64,000 bases of DNA from Hugenholtzia roseola DSM 9546 (GCF_000422585.1 NZ_KE383882.1:17669-81668), one strand, 5' to 3'; positions 8,788 to 17,924 are shown, counted from the first letter of the stretch. Notes: generated from the sequence alone by a model not told the origin. A program made the numbers and translations.

Positions 8788-11631
8788 CTATTCTTTGACA
8801 ATCTTGATAACCTCTTTGCCATTTTTTCCTGTCAGGATAAGCATATAAACGCCTGCTTTCAGATTTTGCAAAGAAAATTCCGTTTCAGTAGTTTGGCGTG
8901 CCGCCGTTTGTAGGGAAGAAGTCAGCACCACTACCCCACGCATGTCCGTCAGTTGGAACTGCATCAATTCGGCTTCTTGGGTATAAAGGCGCAAATTGAG
9001 GTTGTTTTTGGTAGGATTAGGATAGGCGGCTAAGAGTCCGACTTTGTTTTCTACGCCCTCGCGCTTCAAAAGAAGTGTTTTAGAATACGACTTCTCGCCT
9101 GCCAAGCTCACCTCCATTAGGCGGTAGTAAGTAAGATGTTCGGGGTTTTGATGGACAAACTTGTATTCAGAGGGTCTTTGGTGAGGTGCTACCTTTCCAA
9201 GTGCCTCAAAAGCGATTCCGTCGGTAGAGGCTTCTACTACAAAATGCGCTATGTCTTTTTCCATCGCCGTTTCCCAAAGTAGCAGGTTGTGTGCTTTTTC
9301 AGCCTGCCCTTCAAAGCGTTTCCACTCTACAGGGAGCGGGTCGAGCTGTTCTATGAAAAGGATAATATCGTCTGCATTGGAAGCACCCAAAAATGCGTTT
9401 CCTGCATCAAAATAAGCCTTTCCATCAATTTGGATATAATAAGTAACCCCTGCCGTAAGATTGACAGAAGCTATCGCCGAAAAGACAGGCTCAATGGCAG
9501 TAGCACCGTTGTCGTTGCAGGCAAGTTGGGTAAGGCTTGGGGCAGCAGGACAGGTAGCGGAATTGGTAAAGATTGCCAATTCGGAATCGAAAAAGCCTCC
9601 CGTTGCGGCAAAGGTATTGTCAGTACCTTGTGTGATGCTAATGGCATAAGGAGCGGTAACGGCAGGGGTGAAAGCCGTCCAGATGCTATTCGTAACGGCA
9701 TTGGTAGCGGTAAAACAAGAGCCGCCAATTTCGCCGCCCTCTACTGTGGCGCAAGTATTGGAAAAAGTACCATTTGAACCCACAAAAACAGGCGCAGCAT
9801 TACAGAAGTTATCATAAGGCGGTGCAGAAACGGTTACCGTAACGGCAGACCTTGTAAGAGTAGCACAACTTCCATCATAGGCTTCGGCGTAGTAGGTTGT
9901 TGTGGTAAGTGGTGAAACTACAAAGTTTGCGCCGCTTGCACTTGTACCCAATAGCGTGCCTCCTGTTGGCGCATTATACCACCTAATTGTATTGCCCGCA
10001 GAAGTTGCACTAAGATTGACAGACGCACCCGAACAAGCGGTTGTATTAGAACTTATCGCACTAATAGAAGGCGCGGCAGAGATGACATAGTTTAAAGCAA
10101 TTCTACAATTAGGCGTTGAGGCGCAAGCGGCATAGTAAGTTGTTGTGCCAGCTGTGTTTGTGTTGGCAAGCCCTGAGCCAGCCACACCCACAGGATTGAA
10201 ATTCGTGCCTGTGCCTATCGGCGTACCTCCACTTGCTGCCGTGTACCATTCAACTCCACCAAGACCACTTGAAATGGTAGCACCTGCCGGACCGCTAAAT
10301 GTCCAACTATAAGCCCCAGTGCTTCCAGAACCAAAAGTGGTTGAAACGATGTAATAGACTACGCCCGGCACTAAAGCGACAATGAAATTACTCGGCACAG
10401 CACAAGGTGAAGAACCATCAAAGGCGTTCTGATATAAAGAAGCATGCCCATCAATGGTAGGAAAACAACCATCAAACGTATAAGAGCCTGCCGTTGAGAC
10501 CGTAAAAGCAAAAACATCATAGTATTGATTTGTACCAGCACTTGCACCGCAGGTAGTTCCGCCTGAATTTCTATTCCACGTGGGGTCTGAAACGGTTAGT
10601 TCGCCTGCATTAAAAACAGCTCCTTGACTGATGGGTGCCCCTCCGCAGGCGTTGTTTGTAGTCAGGGCAACACTTGGCGCACCTTGGCAAATCGTTGCTC
10701 CTGTTCCTGTGAGTAAGTTTGGCGAAACGGTAACTGTTACATTATCGGTACAAGTTGGTGGCGCACCCCCTCCTATGCAATTCCAAACAGCCGTATAGGT
10801 GGTAGTTGCCGCAGGCGATACTGAATAGGAAGATGAAGTTGAAACCGAAACTCCTGCGACCTCCCATCTGACGAAACTACATTCTATTCGTGAAAAAAGA
10901 TGACAGTCTTGGTTAGCAGGTACAATGCCAGGCCAGTCTGTATTATTTCGCCCCGGCACAGGAAAGGCTAAAGTACCGTCATTGTTTTCCGCACCCGAAG
11001 TAGCAAGCGCACCCGAAGTGGTAGCATTCCAATTCGCTGAAAGTTGTGATACAACGACATTAAAACTCCCATTTTCATTCAAAATGATTTGAAACGAAGC
11101 CGTACCAATACCAGCTCCCGTACCAAATGAATACGGTACAACGTTGTTGTAACTTACAACAAACCTCCTATTGGGCGCAGTGCCAACGGTTTGATATGTT
11201 ATCGTGCCGCCAAACCTAATATCTATATCGGCATGAAAACCTGCAATGTAATTGTTTGGCGTGCCTGCGGCAGGAATAGGAAAGGGTGTATAACCTGTGT
11301 AAGTGAAAGCACCGAAGCCAAGCAAACCATTACTTTGGATAACAGCAGTTGTGTAATTATTTCCATAAAAATCAAAGTTAAAACCGATAGGTATCTGCCC
11401 AGTAACACAGTCATCACAAGCCGTAGGGAAGGCATTTGTACCCGTAATTGCTACAGGTGTGCAGGAGGTTGCCGTTACGTTGTAAGCAACATTCATAGAT
11501 TGAGCATTGAGCAAATGCGAACTCCCGCAAGCAATCGTTACGTCTGGCGGCGCAGTAGGACACTGTGCGCTCACCCTTTCTGCCGAAAACCAAAGCAGAA
11601 AAAGTAAAAATAGAGTAAATTTATTGTTCAT
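8788..11631 (-). CDS. Large secreted protein with T9SS C-terminal sorting domain
   Basis: 947 residues. An N-terminal signal peptide (MNNKFTLFLLFLLWFSAERVSAQ) precedes Thr/Ser/Gly/Ala-rich, beta-sandwich-like repeats. These include two Ig-like stretches with the TTTYYAxA/TTTYTAVW pattern and several Cys pairs. About residues 620-760 form a pre-peptidase-C-like or carbohydrate-binding-like beta domain (DNTFAATGGFFDSELAIFTNS). The last ~80 residues are a type IX sorting domain: AYPNPTKNNLNLRLY, LTDMRGVVV, LKAGVYMLILTGKNGKEVIKIVKE. It should cross the outer membrane by T9SS and be anchored or released at the surface. No catalytic domain is visible; adhesion or substrate binding is the likeliest role. 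Confidence 0.9.
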   Translation of the reverse strand: MNNKFTLFLLFLLWFSAERVSAQCPTAPPDVTIACGSSHLLNAQSMNVAYNVTATSCTPVAITGTNAFPTACDDCVTGQIPIGFNFDFYGNNYTTAVIQSNGLLGFGAFTYTGYTPFPIPAAGTPNNYIAGFHADIDIRFGGTITYQTVGTAPNRRFVVSYNNVVPYSFGTGAGIGTASFQIILNENGSFNVVVSQLSANWNATTSGALATSGAENNDGTLAFPVPGRNNTDWPGIVPANQDCHLFSRIECSFVRWEVAGVSVSTSSSYSVSPAATTTYTAVWNCIGGGAPPTCTDNVTVTVSPNLLTGTGATICQGAPSVALTTNNACGGAPISQGAVFNAGELTVSDPTWNRNSGGTTCGASAGTNQYYDVFAFTVSTAGSYTFDGCFPTIDGHASLYQNAFDGSSPCAVPSNFIVALVPGVVYYIVSTTFGSGSTGAYSWTFSGPAGATISSGLGGVEWYTAASGGTPIGTGTNFNPVGVAGSGLANTNTAGTTTYYAACASTPNCRIALNYVISAAPSISAISSNTTACSGASVNLSATSAGNTIRWYNAPTGGTLLGTSASGANFVVSPLTTTTYYAEAYDGSCATLTRSAVTVTVSAPPYDNFCNAAPVFVGSNGTFSNTCATVEGGEIGGSCFTATNAVTNSIWTAFTPAVTAPYAISITQGTDNTFAATGGFFDSELAIFTNSATCPAAPSLTQLACNDNGATAIEPVFSAIASVNLTAGVTYYIQIDGKAYFDAGNAFLGASNADDIILFIEQLDPLPVEWKRFEGQAEKAHNLLLWETAMEKDIAHFVVEASTDGIAFEALGKVAPHQRPSEYKFVHQNPEHLTYYRLMEVSLAGEKSYSKTLLLKREGVENKVGLLAAYPNPTKNNLNLRLYTQEAELMQFQLTDMRGVVVLTSSLQTAARQTTETEFSLQNLKAGVYMLILTGKNGKEVIKIVKE

Positions 11632-11650
11632 AATATTTTTTTAATTTTTG

Positions 11651-11989
11651 TTATTTTGATATAATAGTGCGATACCTGTCAGGATTATTCGCAATCCATA
11701 TCTTTTTCAATCGCTCATAGCGCAGCGCATCTTCATTGTAATTGCCCGTATCAAGAAAGAGCGGAAGTCCATCTCTGACCTCTTCGGCGTTGGTTTCAAT
11801 TAGTTGCACATACAAATCAATATGCTGATTTGCCCAAACTTGAAAGGCTTTTTCATAATCATATTGAGAAGAAAATGCAGCTTTGTCTGGCATCATATCG
11901 CTCGAGGGGGATTCGCTTTGTGCCAAAAGTCCGTTGTGTGCAAGTAAAAAGAAAAGCAATAGCACAACACTTTTTAGAAAAGTTTTCAT
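11651..11989 (-). CDS. Small secreted or periplasmic hypothetical protein
   Basis: 112 residues from the ATG at 11989 (MKTFLKSVVLLLFFLLAHNGLLAQ, a clear signal peptide). A more upstream start would place 13 residues before the signal, so the internal ATG is preferred. The mature part is acidic, helical and ends in a YERLKKIWIANNPDRYRTIISK segment. It is 19 bases upstream of the large T9SS protein on the same strand, so the two are probably co-transcribed. Function unknown. Confidence 0.7.
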   Translation of the reverse strand: MKTFLKSVVLLLFFLLAHNGLLAQSESPSSDMMPDKAAFSSQYDYEKAFQVWANQHIDLYVQLIETNAEEVRDGLPLFLDTGNYNEDALRYERLKKIWIANNPDRYRTIISK

Positions 11990-12485
11990 GTTTTTGAATT
12001 TAGAAGTAAAACAAATATTATTAACCAACCTAAATACAAGTATGTTATAGTTTTATATCAACATTTTAACATAGTGATATAAAAGATGTGCTGTAGCCCG
12101 CTATTTTCTGCACTAAAATCAACCGATAAGCCACACAGAGGAAGTAATCAATCCTAAAAAAAATAAAAAAAAAGAAATAAAAAGATAGTTTTGGCTTGTT
12201 CATAATGCGAAGTTCTGTGAGAGGTGAGATATTTTGAAGGCTTAAAGGGTAGGCAAGTATAAACAAAATTTCGCTAAAAATCAAATGCTTGTCATATAAA
12301 CAAGAGGCAAAGCCCCAAAAGCAGGCGAAAATTTTGAAAAAAAGTCGTTTTACAATTTCTTAACTTGCAACTTTCCAAAAAAAATAGGGCTACCTTTTCA
12401 AAATCTCTAAATTTTGCCTTCTCAAAAAAAAAATCTACATTTCTGCTTCGCTTTACCTTTATTGTCCATTTCCCTCCTATTTCAG
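11990..12485. other. AT-rich gene-free stretch
   Basis: About 495 bases upstream of divergent units (the secreted pair to the left, aldehyde dehydrogenase to the right). It contains A/T runs and short open frames without coding character. No RNA, hairpin or repeat was recognised. It presumably holds both promoters. Confidence 0.4.
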
Positions 12486-13844
12486 ATGCAAACTTACACT
12501 ACCTACAATCCCTTTTCACAAAAAGCCCTTCAAACTTATACTTTTGAAGATGAACAAGTTTTTTCGCAAAAAGTGGCAGCGGCTGACCGCGCCTTTCGCT
12601 TTTGGCGCAAAGTAGAAATAAGCGAAAAGGCAGCACTTTTTGAAAAAATGGCAGATTTATTGGTAAAAAAACGCGATGAGTTAGCCCAAATCGCAACCCA
12701 AGAGATGGGCAAACCCCTGACACAGGCACGCGCAGAAGTGGAAAAATGTGCCAAACTTTGTCGCTACTACGCCCAAAGAGCAGTTGTGTTTTTATCTGAA
12801 AAAAATTACACAAGTAACTTTTCAAAAAGCTATGTACGTTATGAACCTTTGGGGACGATTTTTGCCGTCATGCCTTGGAACTTCCCCTATTGGCAGGTGT
12901 TCCGTTTTGCAGTGCCTACCTTGATGGCAGGCAATACTGCCCTTTTAAAACATGCTCCTAATACTTTTGGCTGCGCCCTTGCCATAGAAAATTTGTTTAA
13001 AGAAGTGGGCTTTCCTGCTCAAGTCTTTCAGAATTTGATTTTAAAAGTAGAAGATGTTGAGAAAATAATAGCCACCCCCAGCGTGCGAGCCGTAACGCTT
13101 ACGGGCAGCGAAAGGGCAGGAGCAAGTGTGGCAGCGTTGGCAGGTAAGTATCTAAAAAAGAGCGTATTAGAGTTGGGCGGCAGCGACCCTTTTATCGTCT
13201 TGGCAGATGCCGACCTCGAAGTGGCAAGTGATATGGCAGTTTTGTCGCGTTGTCAGAATAGTGGACAAAGTTGTATCGCCGCCAAACGCTTCCTTGTGGT
13301 AAAAGAAATTGCAGAAGAATTTACAAGGCTTTTCAAAGCAAAGATGGAAAAATTAGTCGTAGGCGACCCACTCTCTTTGGCTACCCAAGTTGGCACGTTG
13401 GCGCGTCCAGATTTGGCAGATACCTTAGAAAAGCAAGTGCAGCAAGCCCTATCCGAAGGCGCGAAACTACTCACAGGGGGAAAAAGAGAAAATAACTTCT
13501 TTTTTCCTACAATTCTTACAAATGTAAGTAAAGAAAATATAGCCTTTCGTCAGGAGCTTTTTGGGGCAGTGGCAGCCCTTAGCCTCGTGGAAGACGAAAC
13601 ACAAGCCCTCGAATGGGCTAATGTCAGTGCGTATGGCTTGGGTGCTTCTATCTGGACAAAAAATATAGAAAAGGCAGAAAAAATGGCACAAAACCTCGAA
13701 TCGGGCAGTGTCTTTATCAACCAAATGGTGCAATCCGACCCTATCCTACCCTTTGGGGGCATCAAAAATTCGGGCTTCGGCAGAGAGCTTTCTGATTTTG
13801 GGATTCAGGAATTTTGTAACATCAAGACAGTAGTAGTCGCATAG
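12486..13844 (+). CDS. NAD(P)-dependent aldehyde dehydrogenase (succinate-semialdehyde type)
   Basis: 452 residues from the ATG at 12486 (MQTYTTYNPFSQ). The open frame reaches 24 codons further upstream, but that part is not family-like. Motifs: IFAVMPWNFPYWQVFRF (substrate and cofactor pocket), TLTGSERAGASVAALAGKYLKKSVLELGG (Rossmann GxxxxG and the catalytic-base Glu), NSGQSCIAAKRF with the nucleophilic Cys, and PFGGIKNSGFGREL near the C-terminus. The short length and motif spelling resemble succinate-semialdehyde dehydrogenases of the Sad/GabD group. The aldehyde substrate is inferred, not proven. It appears to be a single gene. Confidence 0.93.
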   Translation: MQTYTTYNPFSQKALQTYTFEDEQVFSQKVAAADRAFRFWRKVEISEKAALFEKMADLLVKKRDELAQIATQEMGKPLTQARAEVEKCAKLCRYYAQRAVVFLSEKNYTSNFSKSYVRYEPLGTIFAVMPWNFPYWQVFRFAVPTLMAGNTALLKHAPNTFGCALAIENLFKEVGFPAQVFQNLILKVEDVEKIIATPSVRAVTLTGSERAGASVAALAGKYLKKSVLELGGSDPFIVLADADLEVASDMAVLSRCQNSGQSCIAAKRFLVVKEIAEEFTRLFKAKMEKLVVGDPLSLATQVGTLARPDLADTLEKQVQQALSEGAKLLTGGKRENNFFFPTILTNVSKENIAFRQELFGAVAALSLVEDETQALEWANVSAYGLGASIWTKNIEKAEKMAQNLESGSVFINQMVQSDPILPFGGIKNSGFGRELSDFGIQEFCNIKTVVVA

Positions 13845-13953
13845 TTTTAAATATTTGCTCCCAAATTCTTACATCTTCGCTTAGGGCTTGATTCTTAGGC
13901 GTTTTGTTTGTATCATTGCATTTTATTTTATTGCTATCCTTTTTAGAACAGTT

Positions 13954-14589
13954 GTGAAAATTGCGCTCGAAAACATAGGCAAACGATACGGACGCGAATG
14001 GATTTTTCGCCACCTTTCACTTTCCATCACCAAAGGCGAACCTTTGGCTTTAGTGGGAAATAATGGCAGCGGCAAAAGCACCCTGCTCAAAACTATCTTG
14101 GCTTTTCATCTACCTACCGAAGGTCTGTTGCGCTATCAAATGGGCGAAAAAGACCTTACAAGCGAAGCCCTTTTTGCACACTTGGCTTGGGCTGCCCCCT
14201 ACATGGAAGTGGTAGAAGACTTTACTTTGCACGAACTTTGGCACTTTCATAGCCAATTCAAAAAAATGAGTCTTAATAAAAGTGAAATGGCTGCAACACT
14301 TGGCTTCGCTTCGAGCGTATGGAAGAAGGAAATTCGCCATTTCTCCTCAGGCATGAAGCAAAAAGTACGGCTTGCCTTCGCCCTCTTTTCCGACACTGCC
14401 ATTTTAGCCCTCGATGAGCCAACTTCTAATTTGGATAGCCTCAATGCACGTTGGTATCGCACCCACATCGAGAGCCAGATAGCGCAAAAAGTCGTTATCG
14501 TTGCCTCTAACCTTGAGCAAGAGTATGAGTTTTGCACCCAAAAAATAGACATTCACGAACTAAAAAGCCGTTTTTACGAAAAAAACTAA
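13954..14589 (+). CDS. ABC transporter ATP-binding protein
   Basis: 211 residues from a GTG at 13954 (VKIALENIGKRYGREWIFRHL). The frame is open for 22 more codons, but those are hydrophobic and unlike an ABC N-terminus. Walker A GNNGSGKSTLLK, signature FSSGMKQKVRLAFAL, Walker B AILALDEPTSNLD. The Q-loop region reads LAWAAPYMEVVE. The C-terminus is short and lacks the usual extension, so it resembles small exporter ATPases. No permease gene is adjacent; it must act with a partner encoded elsewhere. Confidence 0.88.
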   Translation: MKIALENIGKRYGREWIFRHLSLSITKGEPLALVGNNGSGKSTLLKTILAFHLPTEGLLRYQMGEKDLTSEALFAHLAWAAPYMEVVEDFTLHELWHFHSQFKKMSLNKSEMAATLGFASSVWKKEIRHFSSGMKQKVRLAFALFSDTAILALDEPTSNLDSLNARWYRTHIESQIAQKVVIVASNLEQEYEFCTQKIDIHELKSRFYEKN

Positions 14590-14671
14590 AAACGCGCTTT
14601 CATATCTCAAAAAAACGTCTTATCTTTATACGCAAATTTTCTTTTCTTCAATTCTTAACTCGCCTTTACTT

Positions 14672-15115
14672 ATGAAAGCATTACGCCTCTCTCTTCTTTT
14701 AATGACCCTCTTCTCTGTGCTTTTCCTTACCAAATGTTCTTGCTCGGAGGACGACCCAAAACCAGAGCCACAAAAAACATTGGTAGAGCTTATCTCTAAG
14801 CAGTGGAAAATCAGAACTCTCACCGTTGATGGTCAGGGTGTTACTGACAATATCGCCAACTTCCGCCTTACGCTTAATAGTGATGGACCCAACCCTACCA
14901 CTTACGGCATCAACTTGGGTGGCTTGGCATACAATTTTGCCCCTGCAACTTCTGGTAACTGGACAGTCAATGACGCAGGCACACAGATGACTTTTAGCGG
15001 ACAGACCGTTCAAGCGCAAGCAAGCGAAGAAAACATCAGAATTACTTACACTGTACCCGAAGAGCAAGACAAAAACACACCTACCGTAGTTTTTGACCTT
15101 ATTCCTAACGAATAA
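14672..15115 (+). CDS. Lipocalin-like lipoprotein
   Basis: 147 residues. Signal peptide with a lipobox at LFLTKC (Cys about residue 22), followed by SCSEDDPKPEPQ. The acidic residues right after the Cys are typical of surface-exported Bacteroidota lipoproteins. The mature part (LVELISKQWKIRTLTVDG...SGNWTVNDAGTQMTFSG...TYTVPE) follows the pattern of small lipocalin-like domains common in this phylum. A TATCTTTA element lies about 40 bases before the start. A terminator follows at 15143. Confidence 0.8.
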   Translation: MKALRLSLLLMTLFSVLFLTKCSCSEDDPKPEPQKTLVELISKQWKIRTLTVDGQGVTDNIANFRLTLNSDGPNPTTYGINLGGLAYNFAPATSGNWTVNDAGTQMTFSGQTVQAQASEENIRITYTVPEEQDKNTPTVVFDLIPNE

Positions 15116-15142
15116 GCCGCCAAAGGGAAAGTTGTCTTACCC

Positions 15143-15173
15143 AAAAGCAGCCCCAAAAGGGTTGCTTTTTTTT
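15143..15173 (+). terminator. Intrinsic terminator after the lipoprotein gene
   Basis: AAAAGCA-G-CCC pairs with GGG-T-TGCTTTT around a CAAAA loop and is followed by a T-run. It lies 27 bases past the lipoprotein stop. Confidence 0.85.
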
Positions 15174-15217
15174 GTTTAACTTTGCTTTCCTAACCCACGA
15201 ATCTTTCCCTCTGCCGT

Positions 15218-16117
15218 ATGCCTTTTTTTTCTGTTATCATTCCGACCTACAACCGCGCTGCGCGTCTTATCAAAACCCTGCAAACGGTTGTATCACAGAG
15301 CTTTACGGATTTCGAGATTGTCGTCGTAGATGACGGCAGCCAAGACGACACAGCCACACAAGTAGAAAAGCATTTTGAAAATGAGCCGCGCTTACGCTAT
15401 TTTTACAAACAAAACGAAGAACGTTCGGCAGCACGAAATTTCGGCGTAGCAAAAGCACAAGGCGAATTTGTGGTCTTTTTCGATTCTGATGATGCCATGC
15501 ACCCCGACCATTTACAGACCCTCAAAAATGCCATCGATACCGAAAAAGACGTAGATTTTTTTGCAACGAAGCATCAACTCATTACACAAAAGGGAATTTC
15601 TGCTCCTACTGCTTCTTTTAGCATTGCAGAGGGCAGATATGACTACAAACTGTTTTTAAAAGGAAACTTTTTCAATGCCATGTTTTGTGTTAGGAAAGAT
15701 AGTTTTAAGATAGGTTTCCCCTTAGATTTTAATATTTGTGAAGATTGGATATTTATCATAAAAAACACTTGGGAAAAAGAAATTTTTGTCATTGATAAAG
15801 TAACCACTTCTCTCATCGACCATGACACCCGCTCGATGGCAAACCATAGCAAAGTCATTCAGGCAAGACTTTTGGCTACCGAAAAAATCATCAAAGAACT
15901 ACATTTAGACCCCGACCAAATTCAGACCATTAGAAAACATAGCTACCTTTTTTGTGCCGTCCATGCCTACTTAGATGGAAAAAGAAGCGAGGCTTGGCAC
16001 TATTTGGCGCAAGCCCAAAAGATGGGCGCGAAGGGCAAAGGTAGCCTTATTTTGTGGTTCAAAATTTTGGTAGGAAAAAAGAATATCGAGCGGATAAAAA
16101 CGCTATTAGGCTCATAA
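15218..16117 (+). CDS. Family 2 glycosyltransferase
   Basis: 299 residues. It begins MPFFSVIIPTYNRAARL, the GT-A fold entry. VVVDDGSQDDTA (nucleotide-binding Asp) follows near residue 40, then RSAARNFGVAKAQGEFVVFFDSDDAMHPDH with the DxD metal motif near residues 93-95. The remainder (about 200-299) is helical without membrane segments. It transfers a sugar from a nucleotide donor to an unknown acceptor, likely in surface polysaccharide or glycoprotein synthesis. It is convergent with the CobW gene, with only 10 bases between the stops. Confidence 0.92.
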   Translation: MPFFSVIIPTYNRAARLIKTLQTVVSQSFTDFEIVVVDDGSQDDTATQVEKHFENEPRLRYFYKQNEERSAARNFGVAKAQGEFVVFFDSDDAMHPDHLQTLKNAIDTEKDVDFFATKHQLITQKGISAPTASFSIAEGRYDYKLFLKGNFFNAMFCVRKDSFKIGFPLDFNICEDWIFIIKNTWEKEIFVIDKVTTSLIDHDTRSMANHSKVIQARLLATEKIIKELHLDPDQIQTIRKHSYLFCAVHAYLDGKRSEAWHYLAQAQKMGAKGKGSLILWFKILVGKKNIERIKTLLGS

Positions 16118-16127
16118 CTGTTAAAAA

Positions 16128-17339
16128 TTATGAGAAAATAGGGAAAGGGTCGGCAAATTTTTTCCCTGCCTGCATCGCTTTTATTTCTGCCTGATTGCAT
16201 AAACAAGATTCCAATTCGGCGATAATTTGTTCTTGGTCTAAATCCTGACCAATAAAAACAATTTCATTCTGGCGGTCGCCGAAATCTTTATCCCATCTTG
16301 CCTCTATCATATCTTTGTACTCAACGAAAGAAGGGTACATCATGCGCTCGCGCAAAGGCATACTCGACCACCAAACTCCTGCACTTTCGGCTCGCAAACT
16401 GCCTCCCGCCTGCGACCAATTTAAAGCCGCTTCGGGGCGCGAAGCCAACCAAAAAAGTCCCTTACTGCGAATGATAGTAGCAGGGAAGTTTTCAGAAAGC
16501 CATGTCCAGAAACGAAGTGGGTGAAAGGGCTTTTTGTTGCGAAAGACAAAAGAGGTGATGCCATACTCTTCTGTTTCGGGCTTATGTACCCCTTTTTGCA
16601 GTTCGGCTATCCAACCTGCCGCCGAAGAAGCCTCCTCAAAGTCAAATTTATTGGTATTGAGGATTAAATTGGGGGGGATTTTGCCAAAACGACTTTCTAC
16701 AATTTGCGCCTTAGCGTTCAGTTTGTGTAAGATAGTTTTGAGTGTGCCGAGTTGATGAGCATCAATTAAATCCGTTTTGTTTAAAATCAAGACATCTGCA
16801 AATTCTATTTGGTCGGTCAGAAGATTGACTATCGTGCGTGTATCTTCGGGGTCATCATTTAAGTTTCGACTCAAAACAGTATCAGCACTGCCAAAATCTT
16901 TGAAAAAATTGTAAGCATCTACTACCGTAACGAGCGTATCGAGGCGAGCAAATTGGCTCAAATCTATTCCATTTTCGGGGTCTTGGAAGGTGAAAGTCTG
17001 CGCCACAGGAATAGGCTCACTGATGCCTGTGCTTTCGATGAGCAGGTAGTCAAAACGCCCTTCTTTTGCCAAACGCTCCACTTCTTGCATCAAATCTTGG
17101 CGCAACGTGCAGCAAATACAGCCGTTGGAAAGTTCTACCAACTTTTCTTCGGTACGGCTCAAAGCATTTTGCTGCCGCACCAAATTGGCATCTATGTTCA
17201 CTTCGCTCATATCATTAACAATCACTGCCACTTTCAAGCCTTCCTTGTTGTGTAGGATATGATTGAGCAAAGTCGTCTTGCCTGCGCCTAAAAAGCCGCT
17301 CAAAACGGTAACGGGGAGTTTTTTAGTAAGGAAATTCAT
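16128..17339 (-). CDS. CobW/COG0523-family zinc-binding GTPase
   Basis: 403 residues. A G3E-family metal-chaperone GTPase: P-loop [17 protein letters not shown], the diagnostic metal-binding GCICCT motif at about residue 72, [11 protein letters not shown], and the base-recognition NKTD. The C-terminal CobW_C domain (about 265-360) contains [22 protein letters not shown]0523 proteins of this type usually deliver zinc to client enzymes under zinc shortage. Two 15-bp palindromes TGCAAC-N3-(G/A)TTGCA lie upstream at 17623 and 17662 and are likely operators for a Zur-type regulator. A tiny open frame lies in between on the same strand. Confidence 0.93.
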   Translation of the reverse strand: MNFLTKKLPVTVLSGFLGAGKTTLLNHILHNKEGLKVAVIVNDMSEVNIDANLVRQQNALSRTEEKLVELSNGCICCTLRQDLMQEVERLAKEGRFDYLLIESTGISEPIPVAQTFTFQDPENGIDLSQFARLDTLVTVVDAYNFFKDFGSADTVLSRNLNDDPEDTRTIVNLLTDQIEFADVLILNKTDLIDAHQLGTLKTILHKLNAKAQIVESRFGKIPPNLILNTNKFDFEEASSAAGWIAELQKGVHKPETEEYGITSFVFRNKKPFHPLRFWTWLSENFPATIIRSKGLFWLASRPEAALNWSQAGGSLRAESAGVWWSSMPLRERMMYPSFVEYKDMIEARWDKDFGDRQNEIVFIGQDLDQEQIIAELESCLCNQAEIKAMQAGKKFADPFPIFS

Positions 17340-17352
17340 CTATAAAAAGGTT

Positions 17353-17514
17353 TTAGTGGGCATTAATAATTTCGAAGTAGCGATTTTCCGATTCATGAAA
17401 GGAAATATCCGACTCGCGATACGATTTTTCCAGTCGCCTCGCCTTCATGATGCCAATTTGGGTTGCGACTTGTTTGGCACGAAAGAGGTCGTGTGCAGCC
17501 GTTAGGATAGCCAT
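17353..17514 (-). CDS. Possible 53-residue protein upstream of the CobW gene
   Basis: An open frame from the ATG at 17514, ending 13 bases before the CobW start on the same strand. It is charged and helical with no membrane segment or metal-binding cluster, and I recognise no family. An in-frame stop closes the frame just upstream of a TTG at 17547. It could be a small leader gene in the putative zinc-regulated unit, or chance. Confidence 0.35.
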   Translation of the reverse strand: MAILTAAHDLFRAKQVATQIGIMKARRLEKSYRESDISFHESENRYFEIINAH

Positions 17515-17622
17515 TTTTCGCGCTTTAAGCCCCAACAGTTGGCTCAATTCGTTGCTCGCCTATGGGCAAGCCCCGAAGTGGATTTGTCAAGAAGGGTTTA
17601 GAAAATTCAACAAACTTGCAAA

Positions 17623-17637
17623 TGCAACACTATTGCA
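17623..17637. promoter_or_regulatory. Palindromic operator, TGCAAC-ACT-ATTGCA
   Basis: A near-perfect inverted repeat with one mismatch, 109 bases upstream of the small ORF that precedes the CobW GTPase. It matches the palindromes at 17662 and 60909. The 6-3-6 dyad fits a Fur/Zur-family dimer site; zinc control is inferred from the genes it precedes. Confidence 0.65.
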
Positions 17638-17661
17638 AAAGTAATCTCTATTTTTTGCATT

Positions 17662-17676
17662 TGCAACTCTGTTGCA
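17662..17676. promoter_or_regulatory. Palindromic operator, TGCAAC-TCT-GTTGCA
   Basis: A perfect 6-3-6 inverted repeat. Its centre is 39 bases from that of the first palindrome and it lies 65 bases upstream of the first Y RNA, so it sits between divergent transcription units. It has the same half-sites as the element in front of the MerC-like gene at 60909. Confidence 0.7.
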
Positions 17677-17741
17677 TAAAAAAAGATGAAAAAAATACCC
17701 ATGCCACGAACTTTATGCAGTAAAATTTTGTATCTTACCCC

Positions 17742-17869
17742 AAAGAGTGCCGTAGTGAAGCGATACTTCGACTAAGCTTCGGGAGGTCGCAGGTTCGAAT
17801 CCTGCCTCTCTGCAAAGAGAGTAGCTCAGTGGTTAGAGCGTCTTCGCTTCGCGCCTGTCGCCTCTTTTT
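17742..17869 (+). ncRNA. Y RNA 1, YrlA-like with permuted tRNA-like domain
   Basis: About 128 nt. The ends pair: AAAGAG (17742-17747) with CUCUUU near 17862-17867, then a U bulge, GC:GC pairs, a C/C mismatch, and GUAG with CUGU. This is a bulged closing stem of the kind Ro60 binds. GAAGCGA (17757-17763) pairs with UCGCUUC (17844-17850). The core is a tRNA in permuted order: T arm 17789-17805 (GCAGG UUCGAAU CCUGC), acceptor-like stem CUCUCU/AGAGAG closed by GCAA (17806-17821), UA, then D arm 17824-17839 (GCUC loop with GG, GAGC). AGGUC, a normal tRNA variable loop, precedes the T arm. The RNA ends in a U-run. It lies upstream of the Ro60 gene on the same strand. No clear promoter is seen; TATCTTAC at 17731 is a weak candidate. 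Confidence 0.87.
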
Positions 17870-17924
17870 TATTATTTTGGCATATTTTCGCAATTCTTTT
17901 GTCAATATTTGAGATATTTAAAAT

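Noticed and set aside
8613-8798. 61-codon open frame
   Set aside because: It covers an inverted repeat and its translation has no coding character; its end runs into the 3' end of the T9SS gene.
9289-9777. 162-codon open frame on the plus strand
   Set aside because: Antisense shadow of the repetitive Thr/Gly-rich T9SS gene; its Lys/Gly/Cys-rich translation has no domain.
12066-12284. 72-codon open frame on the minus strand
   Set aside because: A Phe/Leu/Ile-rich translation of AT-rich intergenic DNA with no signal peptide logic or homology.
17789-17839. Ordinary or permuted tRNA gene calls at the two tRNA-like cores
   Set aside because: The T arm precedes the D arm, the acceptor-like strands are joined by only a GCAA tetraloop, there is no CCA end or anticodon loop, and the outer ends form a Y RNA type stem. 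True permuted tRNA genes have a longer processed linker and a free anticodon loop.
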